DNA of 64,000 bases. It comes from Strigops habroptila (Eukaryota; Chordata; Aves; Psittaciformes; Psittacidae). Shown piece by piece: positions 1 through 11,830 of this stretch (positions are counted from its first letter, which is position 1; every line of letters starts with the position of its first letter). The notes beneath the pieces are model-generated. The model was given only the letters and a program-made list of their open reading frames with translations. It ran no database searches and was not told the origin of the DNA. Where the stretch lies: the NCBI RefSeq assembly GCF_004027225.2, contig NC_044278.2, positions 2,852,001 to 2,916,000 on the forward strand, in the 5' to 3' direction. The position numbers and the translations under genes are program-made.

Positions 1-1079
1 TAGTTCAGTCAATGAAATAGCCCAACACTGAAAGGGATGAAAACATGCCGGCCATCTGGGTACACCCAACAGCCACTATGTGCATTTCTGTGTAGGAACT
101 GCTGTCTCTCACTCAATCAGCATGGCAAGCCAGGGGAAGGCGAAACACATGCCGAGGGGACATGGAATGAGCATGCAAGCACTGCAGGGGTGGGAGAATT
201 AAGCATACCAGTTGAACTGTAATAACCAAACCCAGAAGAAACCACCATTCATTCATTTTGCCATTCAGAGTCCACACTGTTCACCTCTCAAACTCACTAA
301 CTCCTGAGTCCTGCCAGGTTAGCCCTGATCCTTTGCACTCCCCTGTCATCACTGCTCTAATTTCAAATGAGTGAAAGAGGAACAGCACCCTAAAAGGAGG
401 GGGATTTTCATCAAGAAGTCATATCAGAGCTTCCTTTTGCTTGTACATACTCTGACTATGGGCCAAAGAATATTCTTTTGTAAAATAATTAACAAATATT
501 TATTTGGAACAAACAAAGGCTTCTAGCAATTCAATGAACTGAACTCTGAAAAACTGAAGCTTTATGTATTTTTTCCAGCTAATGAAGTAGAAAAGGAAAG
601 AAAGAAGAAACCCATTGTTTTGAGTCCAAGCCACAGAACAAGGTTCTCTTTCAAGCATAAAACAAGCAAGATGCCCTCAGCATTTGTGTAGGAGGAAAAG
701 AGTCTGCACAGACATTGTCTGCTTGTACGTGGTACAGAGAACTCCTTGCCACACACAGGCAGTGGGTAGCACAGATCTGCTTAAAGAAGTCACTGTTCTT
801 AGTCTCTAGCAACCCGTGAGAGAGCGGTAGTGAAGCAAAAGGAAAAAAATCCAACTTCTCCCTACAGCCTGGGAGGGCAGGAACCACGTAATCTTGTACG
901 GACACTTCCAGCAAGTTGAATTTTCATTACGTCCTATTGTTGTCTCAACTTCATATTTTTCTTCGCTCATTCTCTCCCCCCAGCCTAAAAAACATCCCTC
1001 ATTTTATTTGCTCTTTCAGAGCGTACCCCTTAAAAAATAAAATTTCCTGTCTCTCTTGTCCTACAGCATGAGACGTAAG
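1..1079. other. Presumed MPZL1 intron 1, no feature seen
   Basis: Ordinary non-repetitive intronic sequence; short frames on both strands have no recognisable content. Confidence 0.5.
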
Positions 1080-2308
1080 TAGATCAGAGCTAGTCAGCAT
1101 GGATTCATCAAAGGGAAATAATGCTTAACCAACCTGACTGCCTTCTACAATGGCTGGAGAGATGAGGGAGAACAGTGAATGTTGTCCACCTGGACTTTAG
1201 CAAGGCTCTTGACACTATCTCCCATGACGTCCTCATCAGCAGGCTCAGAAAGCATGGGCTAGACAAGTGGGCAGTGAGGTAGGCAGAGAACTGGCTGAAT
1301 GGCAGGTCCCAGAGGGTTGTGGTCAGTGGCACAGAGTCTAGTTGGAGACCTGTAACTAGCGGTGTCCCCCCAGGGGTCAATATGGGTCCAGTATTGTTTA
1401 ACTTCCTCATCAATGACTTGGATGAAGGGACAGAGTGCCTCTCAGCAAGTCTGCCGACAATACAAAACTGTGGCTGATACCCAGGGTGCTGTGCTGTCAT
1501 TCAGAAGGATCCAGACAGGCTGGATTGATGGACAGAGAAGAACCTTCCAACAAAGGCAACTGCAGGGTCCTGCACTTGGGAAGAAAGAACCCCATGCACG
1601 AGTACAGGCTGACGGCTGACCTGCTGGAAAGTGGCTCTGCAGAGGAGGACCCGGGGGTCCTGGTGGACAAGGTGTCCATGAGCCAGCAATGTGCCCTTGT
1701 GGCCAAGAAAGCCAATGGTATCCTGGGCTGCATTAGGAAGAGCAGTGCCAGCAGGTCGAAGGAGGTAATCCTCCCTCTCTACTCAGCCCTGTCAAGGCCT
1801 CAACTCGAGTACTGTGTCCAGTTCTGGGCTCCCCAGTCCAAGAGAGACGTGGAGCTCCTGGAGCAAGTCTAGGAATGATCACTAGAATGATTAAGGGTCT
1901 GGAGCACCTCTGATGTGAGGAAAGGCTGAAGGAGCTGGGCCTGTTCAGCCTAGAGAAGAAAAGGCTCAGGGGGATTTGATCAATGTATGTAAGTATCCGA
2001 AGGGAGGGTGTCAGGATGATGCCAGACTCTCTTCAGTGATGCCAGGCAATAGGATGATAGGCAACAAGCATAAACTAAAACACAGGAAGTTCCACCTGAA
2101 CATGGTGGAACTTGAGGGTGTGAGGATGACTGGGCATTGCAACAGGTTGCCCAGAGAGGTTATGAAGTCTCCTTCCCTGGAGATATTCAAGAGCTGTCTG
2201 GACACAATCCTGCGTAATGTGCTCTAGGTGACCCTGCTTGAGCAGGGAGGTTGGACCAGATGACCTCCAGTGTCCCTTCCAACCTCAACCATTCTGTGCT
2301 TCTGTGAT
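1080..2308 (+). mobile_element. CR1 LINE, 5'-truncated (reverse transcriptase C-terminus and 3' end)
   Basis: This is the longest CR1 copy in the window, about 1.2 kb. The left part carries decayed reverse-transcriptase sequence: translated in pieces it shows QHGFIKG, then [12 protein letters not shown]. From 1435 to 1872 an open stretch contains [44 protein letters not shown] and FWAPQSKRD, typical of the CR1 ORF2 end. It finishes with the 3' untranslated region and a tail near 2291-2308. Frameshifts and stops make it inactive. Confidence 0.92.
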
Positions 2309-2889
2309 AAGCTGCTCAAATCTTAACACGATTGTTTGGAAGACATAGACAGGTTATAACATTTCACATTTGTTGACCTTTAGCTCCCTACTTCCATGTT
2401 TTCATTCAAATGGGGGCAGTTTCCACCACCTTGAACGTTTTGGCCTCCTCTGCCATAATAAAATCCACATGGATCAGTTCCAGCTTTTTTCCTTCTCTTT
2501 CCACATTTGCCAGGACTGCCTTCTTCCAGCTCTTCCATGTATTTAAATACTTGAGTTGGAGAAAGCTGAATTTTGAGTCATACTCCCATCACACTTACCC
2601 ACTGCTCCATTCCTCAAACTTACTCAGCCTGAGCTCCTCTCAAGAGGAAAAAAATTATCACAGGAGACTGTCTGTGAGAGAAGAAAGCTTTAGGAAAGGA
2701 AGATCTGCAAGGTACACAGGACAAGGATAGACATTTGCTCTTCTCCTATACATCCCTCCTTGATCCCATCACCCTGTCCAGCTGCCTGTAGCCCCAGTAT
2801 TCCCCTCTGAATGCATCTTCTAACCTTCAATTGTTTTAATTCTTCTTCTCAGCAGAAAGATGATTCTATTTTTCTGACCTACCATCCAA

Positions 2890-3800
2890 ATCGTTGGAAA
2901 AAACAAACACCCGTGCCTCTTCCGCAGTTTCTTTTTCATCTTTAGTGTTGTTGGAGCAGTTTTACTCCAATTACATCAATTCTCACCAGCTAAATTGTCA
3001 GCCCCCACACTTCAATGAGAAGACTCCATCCTTATCTTTCTTCTCAGACAATCCTCCTACTCTTGAAATAGGACACGACACTCTTAGTAACTTACTAATC
3101 TTACTACTCTTACTTACTAATCTTTCCCTATTGTTACCACCATGGATCTTTATCCTTCATCAACACTCTCTCTATTCTCAGGTCTCTTTCCTCAGTATCT
3201 GTCTCAGGTAGCTCGTCTGCAAAACAAGTACAGCTCCCACCATTGCACTAACTACTCAGATCCGCATCTCTGCTCAGGATCTGTCTCCTTATATTCAAAG
3301 AACAGTCTCAGTCTGACATCTTCGTCAATGCTTAGCTGTCAGATCATGCTAAATGGGACTAAAACAGAGCTTATTTCTTCCCCCAGAGCCTTCCACATCT
3401 GCATTTATCACCAAGGACCTGTCACGTGTCGCTCCAACTCATAATCTCTACAGCATCTTTGACTTTAAACTCTTCTGAGGTCAAGGCAGAGTCTTTCAGA
3501 GTTTCTAGCCACCCGCTCAGCTGACACTGGTCTAAAAACTCCACTTTGTGTCTTGGCCTTCACTACTGTGATGTCCTTTTTGCTTTGGACAGATGGTCAG
3601 TAACAGATAATATCACAGTTCCTGGTAACCAAAGTGCTCCAAGGCTGACATTAAGAAGAGGAAGACATCGCATATGCAAGATCACTTCCCTCTTCCATGA
3701 ACTAACTACAGAAAATGCAGTACTCAACATACGCATGCCCAGAGCAAGCATTATTCATTATGCAGCACTGCCACTTAACCAACTTTACTGACTTAATACT
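2890..3800 (+). mobile_element. Possible ancient LINE (L2/CR1-L3-like) relic
   Basis: Fragments such as TKTELISSP (3360-3388) and LHYCDVLFALD (3561-3593) resemble parts of the ORF2 C-terminus of old L2/L3-type LINEs, in the right order on one strand. Similarity is weak and judged by eye only. A short CTTACTAATC tandem lies at 3090-3125. Confidence 0.3.
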
Positions 3801-6548
3801 GTTTTAACCTACTTGCTGTGAGTGAACAAGATCTCCCTAACTCTGAAGGTATGGCTCTCCAGGAGCTTAAGCAGATCTGAAGATGCAGAGCTTCTCAATT
3901 TCTTTGTAATAACACCAGCATTTCTGCCAGGTTACACAAAACTAGTGGAAAATCTACATGTTTTCAGACAGTTCAGCCCAGACCCAGCTCACAACCCAAA
4001 GGCACTGTGCCGTCACTGATACTATTCAGAGTAGCAATGATACGATGCTCTGAAATCACCCCTGTGGGAGAAGCCTTTTCAGTTACCAAGCAGCAAAGTA
4101 TAGGGAGTCATTCAGAACTGATAGCGGACAAGCATTCATAACCACAAGAGTTTGCATCTAGTTAGTTAACCAAATTGTGGTTAACTGTTTAGCTTTTGGT
4201 AAGATTAAGAGCAGTCAAGCTGACGGTTTTTACCACAGTAACATAAAAGACTGCAGCATTGCACTGGTAAGTGAATTTAACCGGTATCTTTGAAATGGGG
4301 GTACACTTTGACCAAAAAACTCTTAGAGAAGATGGCCTGTTGCTTTTTACAGCACACTGATGGGAGTCCTCCTCACAGGTGTCCTCTCTGGGATATCTTT
4401 GGCCAGATTACCCTAGACCCACCAAATCACACATGCTGGCAACTTAATCTGCACAGGAGACACAGGCTATGTGACTGGCTATTTTACCAGTCAAAGTCTA
4501 GATGCTTCCCCTTGTCCGCCACCACCAACTGATTATATTCAAAGCTATATCCTCAATTAAGCACAATAGTACACAAGCTATGGCCCAGAAACAAGTTACA
4601 TGGTCATAAGTTGACATTAACAAGGTTACACAGGGTTATGGAGATTTATCTATGCATGCCACAGTCACTTAAATGACACTAAGCATCCAAGCAGTCATCC
4701 CTGTTTCAGTATTAAGAGACTCTTCCCCCAACCACGTTATAGCATTGATCTCATCAGACTTTTCAAATCCACAGGGTAGCACCTTCTCCTAAACACTGCC
4801 CCTCACACTTCGGAGCATGTGCTCAAAACCTGCAAACTTATTTTGCTTCCCTTAAGCCTTCTCAAGTGCCTCCAAAACATTTGATAACAACATCTGTATA
4901 AATCCAACAATGCCTAAGCTGGCAGTGCTTGGAGATCAATGCCTACTAAAGATGAAGTAGTTTTTTCCTACTTTTACCTGTATCCCCTGGTTGCCTAGCC
5001 TTGTTTCATATTGGTTTAAAAACACAAACAAACAAAAACCAAACCAAAACAAAAAACCCAACCTTTTGGGCAAGAATTGGTTTTATTCCTCATTTTTGTA
5101 TATAGAAACACAGCCCCCGCTCTACTAGGCAAAGGTTGAAAATCCTTCCTCGCACTGAAGGTTTACACTAACACACAGCTAAATTTCTTTATAGACCATA
5201 GTCTCCCCTGAGATCTTGGATCCAACGAAAAAGTTCTGTTAATTAAGGCTATGAACACACTAAAATAAACCTGATTCCTCTGGATCCAACTCAGCTTGAT
5301 CACCAGGAGTCCTAACAAACAAAAAATCCAAACAACTAACACTGCAATCACAGACATCTTATTTCCACAAGCACAAACACAACCTAAGCGGAAACTTTTA
5401 TCAGATTGCTAAATACTGGATGCTTACAGCTGCTACAGTTGCCATACTACACTGGGAAAAGTGTTACACTCCCTTCTGCTCGAAATGGCTAGTCATCAGT
5501 TCATTAATTAATACAACCAACTTGCTTTGTTTATCTTAAAGATACCTGGTAATACAGTCATTTATGCAATTTAAAAATGAAGTCTTACAGATGAAAGAAC
5601 AGGAAATAATCAGAAAGTCTGATGGCAGAGAGATGAAAATATTTAAACAGGCTGTTACAGGTAAAAAGTTGATGACAGAATCGCAGGTCAGGAAAATGGA
5701 AAGAAATGCATTTAATTCAACAGAGCCTGAGCAACTCACATTTAAAGGTCTCAATAAAATGACAGAGGAGTCAGTGTATCAATATGTTCACTACGGTTTC
5801 CCCAGCAGCCCAGAAGTTTCATCAGAGGAGGATATGGGATTTTCTAATGACTAGAGGTCATAAGTCACAAAAGCAATATGCACTTGTGAAACACTGCGTT
5901 CATTAAGAAATACTTCTACTTAATGTGGAGCGTGTTGTGAAACATCAACGTGTGCTGTTGACATCTCTCTCAGCTACAGCTGCATGACATTTAGTTCCTT
6001 CTCCCACAAAGCAGTTTCCCCACACAATCAGCACGAAAAACCAGCAGCAAGACCCCTACAAAGCATTTCAGAAAACCAGCACAAATTTATAGCCCCTACT
6101 GCTATTACAGGCAATTATGTCCCCATAGGCCATAATTTCTTCACTGTAGATAAAACACCTGGTGAAGAAAAACTAGCTTTCATGTCTTGATAGACAGGAG
6201 TAGACATGCCCAAATCGTTCCTCTGAAACTCCACAAGATCTGTTAAAGCATCCAGACACTGGATCGAATTTCCACACAAAGAATTCACTGACATCATTTA
6301 GCCTTAACATGGAAGTGAAATCCATGCCAGCCATTCTACCCAGGAGCAAACCATGCTGTATTTCATAAGGACAACACACAAGTGTTAAGGAGCCACATAT
6401 ATCAGCGTAACAAAAAAACCAGATTGCCTGATCATCTCCACATCAGAAACCCACATGGTGTTATCTGGTCTCAAGTCTTACAAGGTGTATAGACATAAAA
6501 ATGCATATATACGTATGTATTTCTACATATATGTTCTTGTACGTCATT
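3801..6548. other. Presumed MPZL1 intron 1, mostly featureless
   Basis: Apart from the reading frame at 5564-5854, an A-rich stretch at 5018-5060 (AAACAAACAAAAACCAAACC) and a TATG/TATA-rich stretch at 6488-6535, nothing is seen. Confidence 0.5.
5564..5854 (+). other. Unidentified 96-codon reading frame, possible exon or retrocopy
   Basis: An open frame beginning MQFKNEVLQMKEQEIIRKSD and ending EEDMGFSND lies in moderately A+T-rich DNA where chance frames are usually short. Its composition is protein-like: charged, partly helical, with KQAVTGKKLMTESQVRKMER, VHYGFPSSPE and a closing acidic cluster. An in-frame TAA precedes the ATG by 30 bases. A possible acceptor (TCTTACAG) sits just before a second ATG at 5591, but its pyrimidine tract is poor. 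It is antisense inside the presumed MPZL1 intron 1. I do not recognise the protein; it may be an exon of an antisense gene, a processed copy of a gene elsewhere, or chance. Confidence 0.3.
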
Positions 6549-7409
6549 GTGGTGGGTTGACCTTCGCTAGCTGCCACATGCCCACCCAGCTGCTCTCACT
6601 ATCCATTCGCAACAGGACAGGAGGAGAAAATAAGATTAAAATGCTCATGGGTAGAGATAAGGGCAGGGAGATCACTTACCAACTACTGTCCCAGGCAAAA
6701 CTGACTTGATTTGGGAAAATTAATCTAATTTATTGCCAATTAAAATAGAGATGGATGGTGTAAAACAAAGACAAAAACTAAAATACCTTTCCCTGAACCC
6801 TTTTCTTCCCCAGCTCAACTTCATTCCTTCATTCCCAACTCCTCTACTTCCTCCCCACTCCCTAGGAGCCAGGGGGAAACGGAGGGTTGGGGTCAGTCCA
6901 TAATAGCTCCTTGGTCCTCACACCCTTCCCTGCTCCAGCATGGGTTCTTCCCATGACCTTGTAGTTCTTCAGAAGAACCTACTCCAGCCTAGGGTCATCC
7001 ATGGGCTGCAGAGGGGATATCTGCTCCAGCATGGTCCTCTCCATGTGCTGCAGGGGAATTCCTGCTCCACTGTGGGCTATTCCAAAACTTCTAGAGGTTG
7101 CAGGGAAATACCTGTCCCAGTGCCTGGAGCACCTTCTCCCCTCCTCCTCTCACCTTGGGGTTTGCAATGTTGTTCCTCACACTTTTTCTCCCCTCGCTCC
7201 TCACTGCTTGCGTGGTGCCTTGTGGTGCTTTGTCTTTCCTTCAACATTGCAGAGGTGCCCCGAGCCGGGCTGAGGGGCTCAGCTGCGCGCTGCGGTGCGT
7301 CCAGTGGAGCTGCACGGAACTGGCTGCGCCAGGCACGAGGCAGCCCCAGCCTCTCACAGACTGTCCCTGCAGCCCCACCTCCACCAAAACCTTCATGTTT
7401 ACCCCCATT
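6549..7409. mobile_element. Avian endogenous-retrovirus solo LTR-like element
   Basis: The stretch starts TGTGGTGGGTTGACC and contains CTCCAGCATGG and GGGCTGCAG repeats followed by a G+C-rich distal part, a pattern I associate with solo LTRs scattered in bird genomes. No gag, pol or env sequence is next to it. Its right edge abuts a CR1 fragment near 7410. Family name and orientation are uncertain, and no target-site duplication was identified. Confidence 0.6.
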
Positions 7410-8136
7410 ACGGCTCAATCCCAAGCACAACTACAGGCTGGGCAGAGACTGGACCGAGAGCAACTCTGAGGAGAAGGACTTGGGGTGTGGATTGACAAGA
7501 AGCTCGACATGAGCCGGCTTCAGTGTGCGCTTGAGCCCAGAAACCAACCGTGTGCTGGGCTGCATCAAAAGGAGCATGACCAGCAGGTTGAAGGAGGTGA
7601 TTCTCCCTCTCTACGCTGATCTTGTGAGACCCCACCTGGAGCACTGCATTCAGCTCCGGGGCCCCCAACACAAGAGGGACATGGAGCTGTTGGAGCAAGT
7701 CCAGAGGAGGCCACAAAGATGCCCAGAGAGCTGGAGCACCTCTCCTGTGAAGACAGGCTGAAAGAGTTGGGCTTGTTCAGCCTGGAGAAGGCTTCAGGCC
7801 TTCCAGTACCTATGGGAGCCTACAAGAAACCTGGAGAGGGACCTTTTACAAGGGTATGTAGTGATAGGGCAAGAGGGAATGACCTTAAACTGACAGAGGG
7901 GAGATTTAGATTAGACATTAGGATGAAGCTCTTCCCTGTGAGGGTGCTGAGGTGCTGGCACAGGGTGCCCAGAGAAGCTGTGGCTGCCACATCCCTGGCA
8001 GTGTTCAAGGCCAGGTTGGACACAGGGGCTTGGAGCAACCTGCCCTAGTGGAAGGTGTCCCTGCCTGTGGCAGGGGGTTGGAACCGGATGAGCTTTAAGG
8101 TCCCTTCCAACCTGAACCATTCTGTGATTCTACGAT
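7410..8136 (+). mobile_element. CR1 LINE 3' fragment
   Basis: Starts within the end of CR1 ORF2 (CCAAGCACAACTACAGGCTG; residues [20 protein letters not shown]) and runs through the 3' untranslated region to ATTCTGTGATTCTACGAT. Frameshifted and inactive. The 5' end coincides with the right edge of the LTR-like element. Confidence 0.93.
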
Positions 8137-10118
8137 ATATGACACAAAACAACGTCAGCTATAGAAATGATGACTAAACAAAGTCATACCAACCAATCTT
8201 GACATTTAGGTTTCAAAGCAACTAAAACTAAATTTAGTTGCCTCCAAGGAAGACAGAAGAGTTTCACCCTCAAATGCCAATCACCAGAACAGCTTTTTGC
8301 TGCTGCTGCAACAGCTCCCAGGTTGCCAGTCTTGTCAAGTAATTCAGGCTGCTGGAGGAAAAAGAGTTCCTGTCTTCAGTAACACAGCGAGTCCTGCAGC
8401 ACCCTACCAGCTCTATGAAACAGAGAAGCTGCTGACACCTAGCTCATGAACACCTACTACCTCCTGCTGCCTTGCTGCTGGGAACATTCATCCCCCTGCA
8501 AAGACAAGCTCAAGAGAGCATCTGCTAACACAACATTCACTTTCTCTTGGCCTCTCTGTACATTCAGCTAAGCTCTGCCTGACTCGACGATGAGGAGGAG
8601 AAAAATAGCATCCTGTCACTCCAACTGAAAGGAAAATGGTTTCATTGAGAAGCCTTAAGCTGGCTGTGGCAAAGCTGCCAAAGCAGTCAATAGCATCCAT
8701 GTATATCTCAGCCCTGTATACCTCTCTGCACCTACTTTGACAGTAAAGACAAATCTTTAGAGCCACTAAGCTTTCATACCACGTCCTGCTCCCATGCTAT
8801 AGAGTCAGTTTTTCAAGTGGTTTCCTCCTCATGATGCAGACCTGCTCATTGTTCTACCAAAGGGCAGCAGAACCTATGCTGAGATTACTTCCAAAGCCCA
8901 TGCTTTTACAGAAAAATGAGGAACAAGCATGAGAAACAGCAAAGAACATCTGAGCGCCCTTGCCAGCCAATCCACAGATTTCTTGTTTGATCCCAAAGAA
9001 ATCATTTCACTGGTGTACCACTCTCTCAAGCTGGAAAGCATAAAACTGAGATGCTTGTAAAGGTGCTGAGATCCACGAACAAGTAACCATTATAGTTGCA
9101 CTGCTTCATGCTTCAATTATAGAGTCAGTCATATGTCACATTTGGGCAGATTCCTATTTAGTCTTGAGGCCAATGACATCTAGCCAGTAACTAGTTTTAG
9201 TAACTTTTCCTTGGGGATCACAAAGCAATACTTCCCTGCGTGTGCTGGAGACTGGGACACCAATCAGCAGCCCAGGTACTTTCCAAACCAGATATCATAT
9301 TTGCCATTCAACAGCCCTTAAGTGGTTTTCCTTCCATGAACAAGTAAGTTTACAAGTGTCCAAACTCGAGTAAACAGTTCTTGTTGACAAAGTCAAATCA
9401 AAAGAGTGAAAAACCCAAACGGGGAAGTTAAGTAAACCCATTCAAAGTGCAAAGGGTAACTGGAACAGCTGATGGCAGCTGTTCTACCTCTAATCTTTCA
9501 CTACTAACGTAGTCACTAACAAACAGAGCAGATTACTCCTCGAGCACACCGAAAGATTCCAGAAAATGGGAATTAAGATTAAATAAGGGTTACACAGAAA
9601 AAGAAAAGTACATCTTAGAAAAGTCTCCTTGAAACACACCAAGTTTTCCCCATAAAAAGGATATCATTACCTTGCTCTTTGAGGATCAGATCCCTGGCTC
9701 CACTGACTGCTGAATGCCTGGCATTCAGCTCTGGCACCTTGCTCACAGCAATCTTACACTTACTTGCTAATTTGCTGAGCAAACTCTTAACTAGCCATAA
9801 CCTGCAGTAGCGCAACCACAAAACCAGAAGAAAAAATCCATGCTACATATTTCAAAGCATTGTTTCGCAAGAATTTGTCAGTGTTTGTGCCAATTTAAAT
9901 AGCTCCCATGCACACTTACAACGTGATGAATCTGACCAGGAACTAATCCACATTCAAAACAGCCCTTTTTCCGTTGTTTTGTTTTAAATCAGACCAACAC
10001 CCTTACTCAGTCCACTGTACACCATATCTGTACAACAACAACAACTGAGCAAGGTTAGGAAGCATTGAGCAGAAGCTGCTTCAGCTGGCTCTTCCCAGGA
10101 ACATTTCTCAGCCTGTCT
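8137..10118. other. Presumed MPZL1 intron 1, no feature seen
   Basis: Unique-looking sequence without coding signature; an ACAACAACAAC run lies at 10034-10045. Confidence 0.5.
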
Positions 10119-10585
10119 TGCTGGAGCAAGTCCAGAGGAGGCCACAAGGATGATCAGGGCCTGGAGCACCTCCCGTATGAAGACAGGCTGAGAAAGTTGG
10201 GGCTGTTCAGCCTGGAGAAGAGAAGGCTGCGTGGAGACCTCAGAGCAGCCTTCCAGTATCTGAAGGGGGCTACAAGGATGCTGGAGAGGGACTCTTCATG
10301 AGGGACTGTAGCGATAGGACAAGGGGGAATGGGTTCAAACTGAAACAGGGGAAGTTTAAGTTAGATATAAGAAAGAAGTTCTTCACTGTGAGGGTGGTGA
10401 GGCACTGGAACAGGTTGCCCAAGGATGTTATGAATGCTTTATGACTGGCAGCGTTCAAGGCCAGGTTGGACAGAGTCTTGGGTGACATGGTTTAGTGTGA
10501 GGTGTCCCTGCCCACGGCAGGGGGTTGGAACTAGATGATCTTAAGGTCCTTTCCAACCCCAACAATTCTATGATTCTGTGATTCT
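10119..10585 (+). mobile_element. CR1 LINE 3' fragment
   Basis: Begins CTGGAGCAAGTCCAGAGGAG, contains GTTCAGCCTGGAGAAGAGAA and ends with the CR1 tail TTCTATGATTCTGTGATTCT. It is strongly 5'-truncated. Confidence 0.95.
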
Positions 10586-11393
10586 CTTTCGCAAATTATT
10601 TATGGCCTCCCTTATAGCACACTCTACACCACTACCCAGTTTACACATAGGTCATCTCTAGGGCCATCCCTTTATTTAGAGCAGCACCTTCATCCATGTC
10701 TGTGCTGACTTTGTCAAGCAGCAGGGTATGCAGCACCTCCACACAGCCATCATTTCAACACCTTCCACACCAGAACAGTCAAGCAATCCTGTAAGACCTC
10801 TATCAGAAAACTTCAAGACACAGTAACCAGTTAGCTTTTAAAAACACAGCTGCATATATGGCTTTATAGAATTGATTACCAAGAGAGAGCCTTGTTCACC
10901 ACCTTTCGCTTGCACACATCACAGAAACAAGGCACTGAAAAGCGAAACAGATGGCTAGTAGCCAACTGAAGATAACCACCACTGGTGCTGACCATTTTGC
11001 CTACCTGGAAGTCACCTGCCCTGATGTAACCTCCACCTCATGAAGTTAAAGTACTTGGGAAAGCGCCACCAGCTACCACCCACACAACTAAACCTAGAGT
11101 TCACTCAAGGAACAGAACCTCAATCTGATTTTAAACACGGAAAGTAGGGTATGACCAATGTTTTAGGGCAAGCTGCCTTAACGCCCCTTAACATCATGTG
11201 TGTAGAGCAAATGTACTGCAAAGCCTCTTTTTACGCAGGGTTGGAGGAGAGCTCATGAGAACAATCAGCCGTTCTGCTTTCCTTACACACTTTAAGCCAA
11301 AACTTAGCAGCTGCACCAACTGGAAAGTGCCAACTCAACAGCTAAATAAAAATGCAGGAGCTGAAAGGCAGAGTAACAAAATGGAACAATATA
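10586..11393. other. Presumed MPZL1 intron 1, no feature seen
   Basis: The 800 bases between a CR1 piece and an LTR-like fragment show no coding or structural signal. Confidence 0.5.
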
Positions 11394-11830
11394 CGAGGGT
11401 TGTAGGGTAACCTCAGCGGGCAGCTCAGCCTCATCCAGCCACTTGCTCACTCCCCCATCAGGATGGGGGAAAGAATGGGAAGAGTAAAAGCGAGAAAACT
11501 CATGGGTTGAGATAAAGACAGCTTAACAGGTAAAGTAAAAGCTTTCATTCACCACTTCCCATCAGCAGGCAGGAGTTCAGTCATCTCCAGGAAAGCAGGG
11601 CTCCATCAGGTGTAACAGTGACTTGGAAAGACAAGTGCCGTAACTCTGAACAGCCCCCCTTCCTCCCTCTCCCCTTCCCCAGCTTTATATATGCTTAGCA
11701 TGACACCATATGGTCGGGAATATCCCTTTGGTCAGTTGGGTTCAGCTGTTCTGGCTGTGTCCCGTCCCAACTCCTCGTGCACTCCCAGCCTACTCACTGG
11801 TGGAGTGGAGTGACAAAGCAGAAAAGGCCA
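11394..11830. mobile_element. Avian endogenous-retrovirus LTR-like fragment
   Basis: The sequence runs through GTAACCTCAGCGGGCAGCTC, a TTTATATATGC TATA-like stretch and ATATCCCTTTGGTCAGTTGG to AGAAAAGGCC, a combination I recognise from interspersed bird LTRs. No coding retroviral sequence adjoins it, and the right end appears truncated. Family and orientation are not resolved. Confidence 0.6.

Noticed and set aside
5163-5357. Minus-strand frame with a membrane-like segment, considered as an MPZL1 transmembrane exon
   Set aside because: The hydrophobic stretch lacks the flanking sequence expected of MPZL1 and has no matching splice sites.
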